From assembly GCF_018614585.1 (NCBI RefSeq), contig NZ_JAGGOI010000006.1:1-64000 (forward strand): a stretch of 64,000 nt of DNA, given 5' to 3'. The DNA comes from Streptomyces sp. ISL-1. Lineage in GTDB: Bacteria > Actinomycetota > Actinomycetes > Streptomycetales > Streptomycetaceae. Positions 40,264 through 49,184 of this stretch are shown piece after piece. The notes beneath the pieces were generated by a model. It made no database searches, was not told where the DNA came from, and saw nothing but the letters and a program-made list of their open reading frames with translations. Numbering within the stretch: the first letter of the stretch is position 1; each line of letters begins with the position of its first letter. The translations under genes and the position numbers were made by a program.

Positions 40264-41562
40264 ATGGGTCAGCAGGAGAAGGTGGCAAGGAGCCTCGCCG
40301 GAGCGGTCAGCGAGGGCATCAGCGCTTCCCTCGCACCGGTGGACGCGGAGCTCGCCCGCCGCTACCCGGGAGACCCCGGCACTCGCCAGCCTGTCCACAC
40401 GGTCTACGTACCCGGTGACGTCTTCGCCGCCGACACCATCCGCTCCTGGGGTGACCAGGCGCTCGCCGCGCTCGACGAGCACGCCCCGGACGCCGCGTCC
40501 CTCGCCGCAGTCCTCGGCCTCTCCGGCGAGCTCGCGGCCCCGGTGTACGACCGCGTACGGGCCAAGCTGGAGCGCGAGCCCGTCGAGGACCTGCGCATCG
40601 ACTTCGAGGACGGCTACGGCGGCCGCGGCGACGCCGAGGAGGACGCGCACGCGGCCCGCGCCGCCCGCCTGATCAGTGAGGCGTACGCGCGGGGCACCGC
40701 CGCCCCGTACATGGGCATCCGCATGAAGTGCATGGAGGCCGCCGTACGCGACAGGGGCATCCGCACCCTCGACATCTTCCTCACCGGTCTCGTCGAGTCC
40801 GGCGGTCTGCCCGGCGGTCTGGTCCTGACCCTTCCCAAGGTCACGTACACCGAGCAGGTCACCGCGATGGTGCGGCTGCTGGAGGAGTTCGAGAAGGCGC
40901 GCGGTCTGGACGCCGGCCGGATCGGCTTCGAGATACAGATCGAGACCAGCCAGTCCATCCTCGCCGCAGACGGCACCGCCGCGGTGGCGCGGATGATCGA
41001 CGCCGCGGACGGCCGGGCCACCGGACTGCACTACGGGACCTTCGACTACAGCGCCTGCCTCGGCGTCAGCGCCGCCTACCAGGCCGGCGACCACCCGGCC
41101 GCCGACCATGCCAAGGCCGTCATGCAGGTCGCGGCCGCGGGCACCGGTGTACGCGTCTCGGACGGCTCCACCAACGTCCTCCCGGTCGGCACCACGGAGA
41201 AGGTCCACGACGCCTGGCGGCTGCACTACGGCCTGACCCGCCGCGCCCTGGCCCGCGCCTACTACCAGGGCTGGGACATGCACCCCGGCCACCTGCCGAC
41301 CCGCTACGCCGCCGTGTTCGCCTTCTACCGCGAAGGCTTCGAGCAGGCCGCCGCGAGGCTGTCCGCTTACGCCGGCCACGCGGGCGGCGATGTCATGGAC
41401 GAGCCCGCTACCGCCAAGGCGCTCAGCGGCTATCTGCTGCGCGGCATCGACTGCGGCGCTCTCGACACCGCGGAGGTCGCCCGGCTCACCGGTCTGACCC
41501 GTGACGATCTGAACGGATTCGCCTCGCCGCGCCGAGGGGACCTCACGGCCACAGCCAAGTAA
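40264..41562 (+). CDS. DUF6986 / HpcH-HpaI aldolase-like protein
   Basis: The product has 432 aa. A citrate-lyase-like TIM barrel is visible: DLRIDFEDGYGG, YMGIRMKCMEAAVRDRGIRTLDIFL, VLTLPKVTYTEQV, IGFEIQIETSQSIL and GLHYGTFDYSACLG. The acidic and Arg residues for binding an oxo-acid through Mg are in place. The expected aldolase or lyase substrate is unknown. ATG 40264 has GGGAGGG upstream and starts the conserved region; a longer frame from 40171 is dismissed. Monocistronic between a terminator and the kinase gene. Confidence 0.8.
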   Translation: MGQQEKVARSLAGAVSEGISASLAPVDAELARRYPGDPGTRQPVHTVYVPGDVFAADTIRSWGDQALAALDEHAPDAASLAAVLGLSGELAAPVYDRVRAKLEREPVEDLRIDFEDGYGGRGDAEEDAHAARAARLISEAYARGTAAPYMGIRMKCMEAAVRDRGIRTLDIFLTGLVESGGLPGGLVLTLPKVTYTEQVTAMVRLLEEFEKARGLDAGRIGFEIQIETSQSILAADGTAAVARMIDAADGRATGLHYGTFDYSACLGVSAAYQAGDHPAADHAKAVMQVAAAGTGVRVSDGSTNVLPVGTTEKVHDAWRLHYGLTRRALARAYYQGWDMHPGHLPTRYAAVFAFYREGFEQAAARLSAYAGHAGGDVMDEPATAKALSGYLLRGIDCGALDTAEVARLTGLTRDDLNGFASPRRGDLTATAK

Positions 41563-41634
41563 CAGTCGCCGGAGCTGTCAGCGCTGCCCCCTAGTCTGTA
41601 CGCGACCACAGTCGCAACAGGGATCGGGGCAGCG

Positions 41635-43401
41635 GTGTCTTCGGGGGAGAACGAGCGGCTCGCCGGCCGTTACCGGGTGATCGAACAGCTGGGCCGCGGC
41701 GGCATGGGCATCGTCTGGCGCGCCTTCGACGAGGTGCTCGGCCGCGAGGTCGCCGTCAAGGAACTGCGCACCTACAGCGACTCGTCGGGTCCCGAACTGG
41801 CCGACCTCCGAGTGCGGATGCAGCGAGAGGCCCGCGCGGCAGCCCGCGTACGCCACCCCGCGGTCATCGCCGTCCATGACGTCACCGAACACGAGGGCCG
41901 TCCGGTCATCGTGATGGAGTTCATCGACGGCCCCTCGCTGGACGATGTGCTCGGCGAGCGCGGCGTCATGGACGCGCGCGAGGTGGCAGCAGTCGGAGCC
42001 ACGGTGATGGAGGCGCTGGGCGCCGCCCACCGCGCCGGGGTGCTGCACCGCGACGTGAAGCCCGGCAATGTGCTGCTGGACCGCGGGGGCCGGGTGGTGC
42101 TCACCGACTTCGGCATCGCGGCGATGGACGACCCCGGCGACGGCTCCACCACCCATCTGACACGCAGCGGCGAACTGGTCGGCTCCCTCGACTACTTGGC
42201 GCCCGAGCGGGCCCAGGGCCAGGACCCCGGTCCCGCGTCCGACATCTGGGCGCTCGGCGCCACGCTGTACGCAGCAGTGGAGGGCGCGGCCCCGTTCCGC
42301 CGCACCTCCACCTGGTCGACGCTGAACGCGATCGTGGTGGAGCCGCTGCCCGAGCCGCTGCGGGCCGGCGCACTCGGTCCCGTACTGCGGCAGCTCATGG
42401 ACAAGGACCCGGCGCGGCGCCCCGACGCGGACACCGCCGCGAGGCTGCTCGCCGCCGTGGCGGCGGGCCGGGACACCGGCGCCTCGACCGCGGCGCTGGG
42501 GACAGTGCCGCAGGCCGCACCGGATCCGGCGACCCGGGTGCCGACCGTGCTCAACGCGACGCCGCACCGGCCCGAGGGCTTCGGTCCGGCGGCGGCGCAG
42601 CCCCCGGCCCCGCCCGCTCCCGCGCCGATACCCGCGCCCGCCCCGGCCGCTCCACCCACGTCAGGTGATCGCGGCGGCGGTCGCGCGAAGGTCCTGGTGG
42701 CGGCCGCGGTCCTCGCCGTCCTGCTCACAGGTGGAGGCGTGACGTACGCCCTCGTCGGCCGTGACGGATCGGGCGGCCAGGAGCTCGCGGGCGGCGGGGC
42801 CGAGAGCCCGGCGGGGAGTTCGGGCGCACGGGGAGGTCCGGTCGCAAGCGCCTCCGGCGGCAAGCAGAGCGCGGGCACCAAGCCCACCCGGCAGGGCGCC
42901 ACCAAGTCGCCCAGCCAGTCCGCCAAGCCGCCCGCGCCCGGCACGGGAACCGGAGGATCTGACTCTGGTGGCCCGGACTCTGGTGGATCGGTCAGCGGCT
43001 CGACCGGCGGCGGCTCCTCGGGCACGACCGGCGGCGGGTCGACCGGCTCGACCACCACGGGCGGCGGCACCTCCACCAGCGGCGGCTCGACGACCGGAGG
43101 TTCCGACCCGGACCCTGCGCCCGTCTGCCACTCGATCGGCGGCGGTAAGTACAACTGCCAGGTCTGGAAGCAGGCGAAGTCGTACACCGCGTCCGGCACC
43201 GAGAAGGGCGTGCTCAACGCGGGCACCAACTACTTCTACTGCCAGCAGAATCTGGGCCGCCGCGAGACCTCCGGCCAGTGGACGAACGTCTGGTGGGCCA
43301 GGACCGACGACGACAGCGGCAACACCAATGTGTTCGTCAGCGACGTCTACATCGAGGGCGGCGACAACGACCGGCCGGTGCCCGGCCTACCCGTCTGCTG
43401 A
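41635..43401 (+). CDS. Eukaryotic-type Ser/Thr protein kinase with extracytoplasmic domain
   Basis: The product has 588 aa. Kinase domain about 10-270: glycine loop LGRGGMGIVWRAF, VAVKEL (Lys), HRDVKPGNVLL (catalytic loop), DFGIA and APERAQG. A Pro/Ala-rich juxtamembrane stretch precedes a membrane helix (about 345-368, KVLVAAAVLAVLLTGGGVTYALVG). Outside lies a long Gly/Ser/Thr linker and a compact C-terminal domain with four Cys residues (CHSIGGGKYNCQVW, FYCQQNLG, VC at the very end) that likely form two disulfides. It contains no PASTA repeats. GTG 41635 is used. Its 3' end overlaps the LacI gene by 15 bp. Confidence 0.93.
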   Translation: MSSGENERLAGRYRVIEQLGRGGMGIVWRAFDEVLGREVAVKELRTYSDSSGPELADLRVRMQREARAAARVRHPAVIAVHDVTEHEGRPVIVMEFIDGPSLDDVLGERGVMDAREVAAVGATVMEALGAAHRAGVLHRDVKPGNVLLDRGGRVVLTDFGIAAMDDPGDGSTTHLTRSGELVGSLDYLAPERAQGQDPGPASDIWALGATLYAAVEGAAPFRRTSTWSTLNAIVVEPLPEPLRAGALGPVLRQLMDKDPARRPDADTAARLLAAVAAGRDTGASTAALGTVPQAAPDPATRVPTVLNATPHRPEGFGPAAAQPPAPPAPAPIPAPAPAAPPTSGDRGGGRAKVLVAAAVLAVLLTGGGVTYALVGRDGSGGQELAGGGAESPAGSSGARGGPVASASGGKQSAGTKPTRQGATKSPSQSAKPPAPGTGTGGSDSGGPDSGGSVSGSTGGGSSGTTGGGSTGSTTTGGGTSTSGGSTTGGSDPDPAPVCHSIGGGKYNCQVWKQAKSYTASGTEKGVLNAGTNYFYCQQNLGRRETSGQWTNVWWARTDDDSGNTNVFVSDVYIEGGDNDRPVPGLPVC

Positions 43402-44451
43402 CGGCGGGATCTCGCCCGAGCCGCGCGGGATGAGCACCGTCTCCAGCGCCACTTGCGAGGGCTCGTCGTCCACGCCGTCGAGGCGGCGGAACAGCCGTTC
43501 CGCGGCGGTACGCCCCAGGGTCGCCGCGTCCTGGGCTATCACCGTGATCCCGAGCAGGTCGGCGAGTTCGATGTCGTCGAAGCCGACCAGGGCGACCGGC
43601 CGTTCGCGCTCGGCCAGGACCCGTACCGCCGTGACCGTCACCCGGTTGTTGCCCGCGAAGATCGCGGTGACCGGGTCGGGCCCGGTCAGCATCGCGGTGA
43701 CGGCGGCCCGCACCCGTTCCGGCGCGGTGGAGCCCAGCGAGACCCAGGCGTCGTTCACACGGAGCCCGGCGTCCTCCATGGCGGTGCGGTAGCCGCGCAG
43801 CCGCTCGACGGCCGTGTGGATCCGCGGCTGGTCGCCGATGAAGCCGATACGGCGGTGCCCGTGCGCGATCAGATGGGCCGCGCCTGCGCGGGCGCCGCCG
43901 AAGCTGTCGGAGAGCACCACGTCCGCGTCGATCTGCCCGGCGGGGCGGTCCACGAACACCGTCGCGATGCCGGCCTTGATCTCGGGCTCCAGATAGCGGT
44001 GGTCGTGGCCGGCCGGGATCACGATCAGGCCGTCGACCCGGCGGGCGCACAGGGCCAGCACCAACTCCTGCTCGCGCTCCGGGTCCTCGGCGCTGGAGCC
44101 GTTGATGAGCAGCGCGCCATGGGACCGGGCGACCTCCTCGACGGCGCGGCTCAGCGGGCCGTAGAAGGGGTCGGCGAGGTCCTCCAGGACGAGGCCGATG
44201 GAGGCGGTGCGGCCCTTGCGCAGCACGCGCGCGCTGTCGTTGCGGCGAAAGCCGAGGGACTCGATGGCCTCCTGCACCCGGCGCTCCGTGTCGGGTGTGA
44301 CACCGGCCTCCCCGTTGACCACTCGCGAAACCGTCTTGAGGCCGACGCCGGCGCGGGCGGCGACGTCTTTCATGGTCGGCCGATTGCCGTAGCGGGGCTC
44401 GGGACCTCGAGGGCGTCCGGGCGAAGGCAGGGGATGGTCGGTCTCTGCCAC
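43387..44451 (-). CDS. LacI-family transcriptional regulator of the galactoside locus
   Basis: The product has 354 aa. Helix-turn-helix MKDVAARAGVGLKTVSRVVNGEAGVTPDTERRVQEAIESLGFRRNDSARVLRKG, with the hinge helix, then the periplasmic-binding-protein-like sugar domain. A Pro/Arg-rich tail of about 26 residues precedes the DNA-binding domain from GTG 44451. GACAACGTTGTC at 44513-44524, in front of this gene and the divergent ROK kinase, is a LacI-type operator, so it likely represses itself and the sugar genes. Effector probably a galactoside or its product. Confidence 0.9.
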   Translation of the reverse strand: MAETDHPLPSPGRPRGPEPRYGNRPTMKDVAARAGVGLKTVSRVVNGEAGVTPDTERRVQEAIESLGFRRNDSARVLRKGRTASIGLVLEDLADPFYGPLSRAVEEVARSHGALLINGSSAEDPEREQELVLALCARRVDGLIVIPAGHDHRYLEPEIKAGIATVFVDRPAGQIDADVVLSDSFGGARAGAAHLIAHGHRRIGFIGDQPRIHTAVERLRGYRTAMEDAGLRVNDAWVSLGSTAPERVRAAVTAMLTGPDPVTAIFAGNNRVTVTAVRVLAERERPVALVGFDDIELADLLGITVIAQDAATLGRTAAERLFRRLDGVDDEPSQVALETVLIPRGSGEIPPSADG

Positions 44452-44512
44452 AGTGCGCTGTCCTGTCGTCGTCCGGGGGTGTGCGAGGGTGTGGCGTCGA
44501 GCATAGGCCCTG

Positions 44513-44524
44513 GACAACGTTGTC
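44513..44524. promoter_or_regulatory. LacI-type operator GACAACGTTGTC between lacI-like and ROK genes
   Basis: A perfect 12-bp palindrome with the central CG typical of LacI-family sites. It lies within the spacer of the minus-strand promoter candidate whose -10 is TATGCT, and next to the ROK start, so binding would silence both directions. Confidence 0.7.
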
Positions 44525-44530
44525 AGGGGA

Positions 44531-45553
44531 ATGGAGACTGTTACCGAATCCGCAGGTCCGACCAGCTCCCCGGGGGATCCGACACCGATGCATACCGACC
44601 TCGTCGCCGCGCTGGACATCGGCGGAACCAAGATCGCCGGCGCGTTGGTGGACGGCAGCGGCAGGATCCTCGTGCGGGCCCAGCGCCCGACACCCGCAAA
44701 GGAGGACGGCGAGAGCGTGATGCGCGCCGTCGACGGAGTCCTCGCCGAGCTGGCGCTCTCCCCGCTCTGGGCGCGCGCGTCGGCCGTGGGCATCGGCAGC
44801 GCCGGTCCGGTGGACGCGTCGGCCGGCACGGTCAGCCCGGTCAACGTCCCGGGCTGGCGTGCCTTTCCGCTGGTCGAGCGGGTGCGCAGGGCCGTCGACG
44901 GGCTGCCCGTCGAGCTGGTGGGCGACGGTGTCGCGATGACCGCGGCCGAGCACTGGCAGGGCGCGGCCCGCGGCTACGACAACGCTCTGTGCATGGTGGT
45001 CTCCACGGGCGTCGGCGGCGGACTGGTCCTCGGCGGGAAGCTTCACCCCGGGCCCACCGGCAACGCCGGGCACATCGGCCACATCAGCGTCGACCTCGAC
45101 GGCGATCTGTGCCCCTGCGGCGCCCGCGGCTGCGTCGAGCGCATCGCCAGCGGCCCGAACATCGCGCGCCGGGCCCTGGAGGGCGGCTGGCGGCCGGGTC
45201 CCGACGGTGACACCTCGGCGGCCGCGGTGGCCGCCGCGGCCCGGGCCGGACACCCGGTCGCCATTGCTTCCTTCGAGCGCGCGGCCCAGGCGCTCGCCGC
45301 CGGGATCGCCGCCACCGCGACCCTCGTCGAGATCGAAATCGCCGTGATCGGCGGGGGAGTGGCGAACGCGGGCGAGGTGCTCTTCACCCCCCTGCGCCGT
45401 TCGCTGCGCGACTACGCCACGCTCTCCTTCGTGCAGCGGCTGACCGTGGCTCCTGCCCTGACGGGCACGGACGCGGGTCTGGTGGGTGCGGCGGCTGCCG
45501 CCTCGCTCGGCCGTCGCGGCGAAGCGGCAGCGGTGGTCAGCAGTCGATCCTGA
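44531..45553 (+). CDS. ROK-family sugar kinase (glucokinase-like)
   Basis: The product has 340 aa (321 if ATG 44588, MHTDLVAALDIGGTK, is used). Phosphate-1 loop ALDIGGTKIAGALVDG; zinc motif HIGHISVDLDGDLCPCGARGCVERIASGPNI (His with CxCGxxGCxE) is complete, and STGVGGGLVLGGKL binds phosphate. It should phosphorylate glucose or a related hexose released by the neighbouring alpha-galactosidase. No regulator-type helix-turn-helix, so an enzyme. ATG 44588 has GGGGGA 10 nt upstream; 44531 lies right behind the operator. The stop overlaps the GH27 gene tail to tail by 17 bp. Confidence 0.88.
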   Translation: METVTESAGPTSSPGDPTPMHTDLVAALDIGGTKIAGALVDGSGRILVRAQRPTPAKEDGESVMRAVDGVLAELALSPLWARASAVGIGSAGPVDASAGTVSPVNVPGWRAFPLVERVRRAVDGLPVELVGDGVAMTAAEHWQGAARGYDNALCMVVSTGVGGGLVLGGKLHPGPTGNAGHIGHISVDLDGDLCPCGARGCVERIASGPNIARRALEGGWRPGPDGDTSAAAVAAAARAGHPVAIASFERAAQALAAGIAATATLVEIEIAVIGGGVANAGEVLFTPLRRSLRDYATLSFVQRLTVAPALTGTDAGLVGAAAAASLGRRGEAAAVVSSRS

Positions 45554-47585
45554 GATCGGCCCAGTCGGCGTGGTCGGAGTCGACGCCGTCCCCGCCGTCG
45601 GTGACCACCAGACGTACGACCTTCGCCCCACTGACATCCGCCGAAATCGGCTGTGCGGGCATGGTGTTGGTCAGGACGCCCGTCGACGCGGCCTTCGTTC
45701 CGTCCGCCCAGATCTCGAAGGCGACCGTACCGCGCGTCCCCTTCTCGTCGTCCACACCGACTTGCGCGCTCACCGTGGTGCACCGGCTGCCGGAGTAGTA
45801 CTCGACCGCGCTCGCGGCGTGTACGCCGAGCCCCTTGGCGAAGACCTGGCCGCCGATGGTGATCGGCTTTCCGTCGCCCGTCCCGCTCTCGCCATTGCTG
45901 GTGTCCTTCTCCACCGGACCCCAGCCGTTCGCCGCGCTCAGCGCGCCGAGATCGCTGAGATACGACTGACCGGCGGGCGGCGCGACGACCACATGCACAC
46001 TGCCGGGCACGGTCGCTGTCAGCCGCTGCCCGGTCGACGAGCTGTACTTCGCCGTCAGGGTCAGTGCGTACGAACCTGGGGCCGCGCCCGGCGGCACAGC
46101 GACCTCCCAGCCCGTCGTCAGCTTCCTTCCGCTGGTGAGCACCGCGGCGGTGGCCCTGGACGTGGCCTTGACGCGCCAGCCCTCGGGTCCGGTCAGTGCG
46201 ACGGAGACAGCGAGCGCAGGCGTACGGCCGAGATCGGTGACGGTCGAGGTGAGCTTCCCGCTCTGGCCCGCCTCGGCCATCAGCCCCTCGTCAGCGCTCA
46301 CTTCGACGGCCGGCGGCAGCAGCGCCCAGTCGCGGTCCCTCGAGACGCGCACCAGCACCGTGCCGTGCGCGGGCACCGTCGCGGAGATCGTCCCCGCGGT
46401 GTTGGCGTCGGTGTGCTGCCACAGATCGCGCAGCCGGTAGCCGGGGGCGTCCGGCAGCCCGACTGCCTTGGCCGTGGTGGCGATCCGCTGCGGGCTGCCG
46501 CTCTCGTTGAAGAGCGCGACCGCGCGGCTGCCGTCCCGCATCTCCTTGGCCACCACCCAGCGGCCTCCCTCGGAGCTGATGACCGTGCCCTGCTTGCCCA
46601 GTGGGTCCTGGTCGACGGCGATGACCTCGCGGTTGCCGAGGATCTCGAAGGCGGAGGCGGGCGCCTTGCGCAGATCTGAGCCGATCAGCAGCGGAGCGGC
46701 CATGACCGACCACATCGAGAAATGGGAGCGGTACTCCGTGTCCGTCATGCCGCCATTGCCGACCTCCAGCATGTCGGGGTCGTTCCAGTGTCCGGGGCCC
46801 GCGTACTGCGCCAGTGGCAGATTCCGCTTCATGATCGACAACATGGAACCCCAGTTGTCGCTGATGTCCCCGGTGGTGCGCCAGAGCTGTCCGACGTCCG
46901 CTGCCCACTCCCAGGGCTTGCTCTCGCCCCACTCGCAGATGCTGTAGACGATTGCGCGACCGGTGGCGTTCAGGGCGTCTCGCATTGTGTTGTAGCGGAG
47001 CTTGGCGTCCACGCCCTGGTTGTTGCAGTTGTCGTACTTGAGGTAGTCGACGCCCCACTCGGCGAACTGCCGCGCGTCGCTGTACTCGTGGCCGAGCCCG
47101 CCGGGGAAGCCCGCGGCGTTGCAGGTCTTGGTCCCCGCGCTGGTGTAGATGCCGAACTTCAGTCCCTTGGCGTGGACATAGTCGGCGACGGCCTTGATGC
47201 CGCTTGGGAAGCGCTCCGGGTCGGGGACGAGCTTGCCGTTCGCGTCGCGCTGCGGCAGCGCCCAGCAGTCGTCCAGATTGACGTACTCGTACCCGGCTTC
47301 CTTGAGGCCTTTCGCGACGAAGATGTCGGCGATCCCCTTGACCATCGCCTCGTTGAACTCCGCCCGGCAGTGGGTGGAGTTCCAGTTGTTGAACCCCATC
47401 GGAGGGGTCGGGGCGAGCCCTTCGCCGAGCTGCGCGCCGGCCGGTGCGGGTTCGGCCGGCGCGGCCTGGGCGGCCGGGGTGCCCGAGGCGACGGCCTCAG
47501 TGCCCAGTCCTGCCGCGCAGAGCAGCGCGGCGGCCAGCGCTCCGACGACTCTATGGCGGGTAGTGCGGGTGGGAAGGTGACGCAT
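45537..47585 (-). CDS. Secreted GH27 alpha-galactosidase with NEW3 and NPCBM domains
   Basis: The product has 682 aa. A signal peptide ends near VASGTPAAQAA. GH27 catalytic domain about 47-430: PPMGFNNWN, YVNLDDCW, nucleophile Asp in WGVDYLKYDNCNN and the acid/base candidate Asp in LWRTTGDISDNW. An NPCBM-associated NEW3 domain follows (about 440-540) and a C-terminal NPCBM galactose-binding-like domain (YLSDLGALSAANGWGPVEKD...GGQVFAKGLGVHAAS). It releases galactose from galactosides or galactomannan outside the cell. ATG 47585 has GGAGGAAC. Divergent from the ABC importer genes. Confidence 0.94.
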   Translation of the reverse strand: MRHLPTRTTRHRVVGALAAALLCAAGLGTEAVASGTPAAQAAPAEPAPAGAQLGEGLAPTPPMGFNNWNSTHCRAEFNEAMVKGIADIFVAKGLKEAGYEYVNLDDCWALPQRDANGKLVPDPERFPSGIKAVADYVHAKGLKFGIYTSAGTKTCNAAGFPGGLGHEYSDARQFAEWGVDYLKYDNCNNQGVDAKLRYNTMRDALNATGRAIVYSICEWGESKPWEWAADVGQLWRTTGDISDNWGSMLSIMKRNLPLAQYAGPGHWNDPDMLEVGNGGMTDTEYRSHFSMWSVMAAPLLIGSDLRKAPASAFEILGNREVIAVDQDPLGKQGTVISSEGGRWVVAKEMRDGSRAVALFNESGSPQRIATTAKAVGLPDAPGYRLRDLWQHTDANTAGTISATVPAHGTVLVRVSRDRDWALLPPAVEVSADEGLMAEAGQSGKLTSTVTDLGRTPALAVSVALTGPEGWRVKATSRATAAVLTSGRKLTTGWEVAVPPGAAPGSYALTLTAKYSSSTGQRLTATVPGSVHVVVAPPAGQSYLSDLGALSAANGWGPVEKDTSNGESGTGDGKPITIGGQVFAKGLGVHAASAVEYYSGSRCTTVSAQVGVDDEKGTRGTVAFEIWADGTKAASTGVLTNTMPAQPISADVSGAKVVRLVVTDGGDGVDSDHADWADLRIDC

Positions 47586-47717
47586 CGTAACGTTCCTCCG
47601 TACTCGCGCGTATTGGGATGACGGCACGTGTGTGTCAGTGGCGAGCGTTTACGGTAGGCCGTGTTGGAGTCTGTTGGAAGAGATGCGGTAACGGTTGCTC
47701 GATGTCTCGCCAAAACC

Positions 47718-47746
47718 CTTGACGACGCCACTTCTTGGGAGTGAGA
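47718..47746 (+). promoter_or_regulatory. Promoter for the sugar ABC importer operon
   Basis: TTGACG (47718-47723) and TGAGAT (47741-47746) are 17 bp apart, 50 bp before the ATG at 47796. The rest of the 210-bp divergent gap contains TTGGA and GGTAACGG short repeats but no convincing palindrome of the GACAACGTTGTC type. Confidence 0.4.
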
Positions 47747-47795
47747 TCCAATCCTCGCGTTGGGTTGTGTTGAGTTGCATCCCGGAGGAGGGGAC

Positions 47796-49148
47796 ATGGC
47801 GCAGTCATCGTTCAACGGTTCTGCCGCGCCCGGGAGCGTGGCAGGACATCGGATGTCCCGGCGGAATCTGCTGCGGGGTGCGGCGGCGGGTGCGGGTGCG
47901 ATCGCGCTGCCCTCGTTGCTCGCTGCCTGCGGCGGTGGCCCCGGCGGGGACGGCAAGACCATCACCATGGGGTCCAACTCGTCCGACCCCGTGCCGAAGA
48001 AGGCGTTCGCCGATGCCTTCGCCGCGTATGCGAAGCAGTCCAAGGACGGCCGGAAGGTCAAGGTCAACACCGTTGACCACAACACCTTCCAGGAGAACAT
48101 CAACCGCTATCTCCAGGGCAAGCCGGACGATGTCTTCATGTGGTTCGCGGGCTACCGCATGCAGTTCTTCGCCAAGAAGGGGCTGCTGCACGACATCAGC
48201 GACAACTGGGAGAGCTACCAGGGCTTCTCGCCCGCTCTCAAGGCCCAGTCGACGGGCGAGGACGGCAAGCAGTACCTCACGCCGTACTACTACTACCCGT
48301 GGGCCGTCTTCCACCGCAAAAGCGTCTTCCAGCAGCACGGTTACCAGGCGCCCAAGACGCTGGACGAGTACATAGCGCTCGCCAGGCAGATGCAGAAGGA
48401 CAAACTCGTCCCCATCGCGTTCTGCGACAAGGACGGCTGGCCCGCGATGGGCACCTTCGACTACATCAACATGCGCAGTAACGGATACGAGTTCCACAAG
48501 AACCTCATGGCGGGCAAGGAGGCGTGGACCGACAAGCGCGTCAAGGAAGTCTTCGACACCTGGCGCAGCATCCTCCCGTACTGCCAGCCCGGCGCCAACG
48601 GCCGCACCTGGCAGGAGGCCGCCACCAGCCTGCAGAAGAAGCAGGCGGGTATGGCGGTTTTCGGACTCCCGCATCCCGGCGCGCAGTTCCCCAAGGACGA
48701 ACAGGCCGACATCGACTTCTTCCCCTTCCCGGTGATCAACCCGGAGCACGGCCAGGACGCCGTCGAGGCGCCCATCGACGGCTTCCTGCTCGCGAAGAAG
48801 TCCAAGAACCTCAAGAACGCGAAGACCATGGAGAGCGCCAAGGACCTGCTGAAGTGGCTGGCCACCGGCAAGGCGGAGGACATCTACCTCGCCAGTGACC
48901 CCAACAACATCGCGGTGAGCGACGAGGCCGACCTCTCCAAGTACACCCCGCTGCAGAAGAAGGCCGTCGAGCTCGTCTCCGGCGCCAAGCAGATCTCGCA
49001 GTTCCTCGACCGCGACACCAGGCCCGACTTCTCGTCGACCGTGATGATCCCGGCCATTCAGACCTTCATCAACAAGCCGAAGGACGTGGACGGGTTGGTC
49101 AACAGCATCGAGAGGCAGAAGAAGACCATCTTCGCCGCCGAAGACTGA
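47796..49148 (+). CDS. Sugar ABC transporter, extracellular binding lipoprotein
   Basis: The product has 450 aa. A Tat-type signal (MSRRNLLRGAAAGAGAIALPS) with lipobox LLAAC marks an exported lipoprotein folded before export. The mature part is a Malto/multiple-sugar binding protein fold (VFMWFAGYRMQFFAKKGLLHDISDNW, PYYYYPWAVFHRKSVF, AVFGLPHPGAQFPKD). Aromatic-rich pocket residues fit an oligosaccharide ligand. Ribosome site GGAGGAGGGG supports ATG 47796. First gene of an importer operon next to an alpha-galactosidase, so melibiose, raffinose or galactomannan fragments are the likely cargo. Confidence 0.92.
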   Translation: MAQSSFNGSAAPGSVAGHRMSRRNLLRGAAAGAGAIALPSLLAACGGGPGGDGKTITMGSNSSDPVPKKAFADAFAAYAKQSKDGRKVKVNTVDHNTFQENINRYLQGKPDDVFMWFAGYRMQFFAKKGLLHDISDNWESYQGFSPALKAQSTGEDGKQYLTPYYYYPWAVFHRKSVFQQHGYQAPKTLDEYIALARQMQKDKLVPIAFCDKDGWPAMGTFDYINMRSNGYEFHKNLMAGKEAWTDKRVKEVFDTWRSILPYCQPGANGRTWQEAATSLQKKQAGMAVFGLPHPGAQFPKDEQADIDFFPFPVINPEHGQDAVEAPIDGFLLAKKSKNLKNAKTMESAKDLLKWLATGKAEDIYLASDPNNIAVSDEADLSKYTPLQKKAVELVSGAKQISQFLDRDTRPDFSSTVMIPAIQTFINKPKDVDGLVNSIERQKKTIFAAED

Positions 49149-49184
49149 CCGACACCGGCCGAAACCGACTTGGAGCCACCACCC

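Noticed and set aside
43337..45637. 766-aa minus-strand frame
   Set aside because: It spans the LacI gene in a wrong frame and the ROK gene antisense; no motif.
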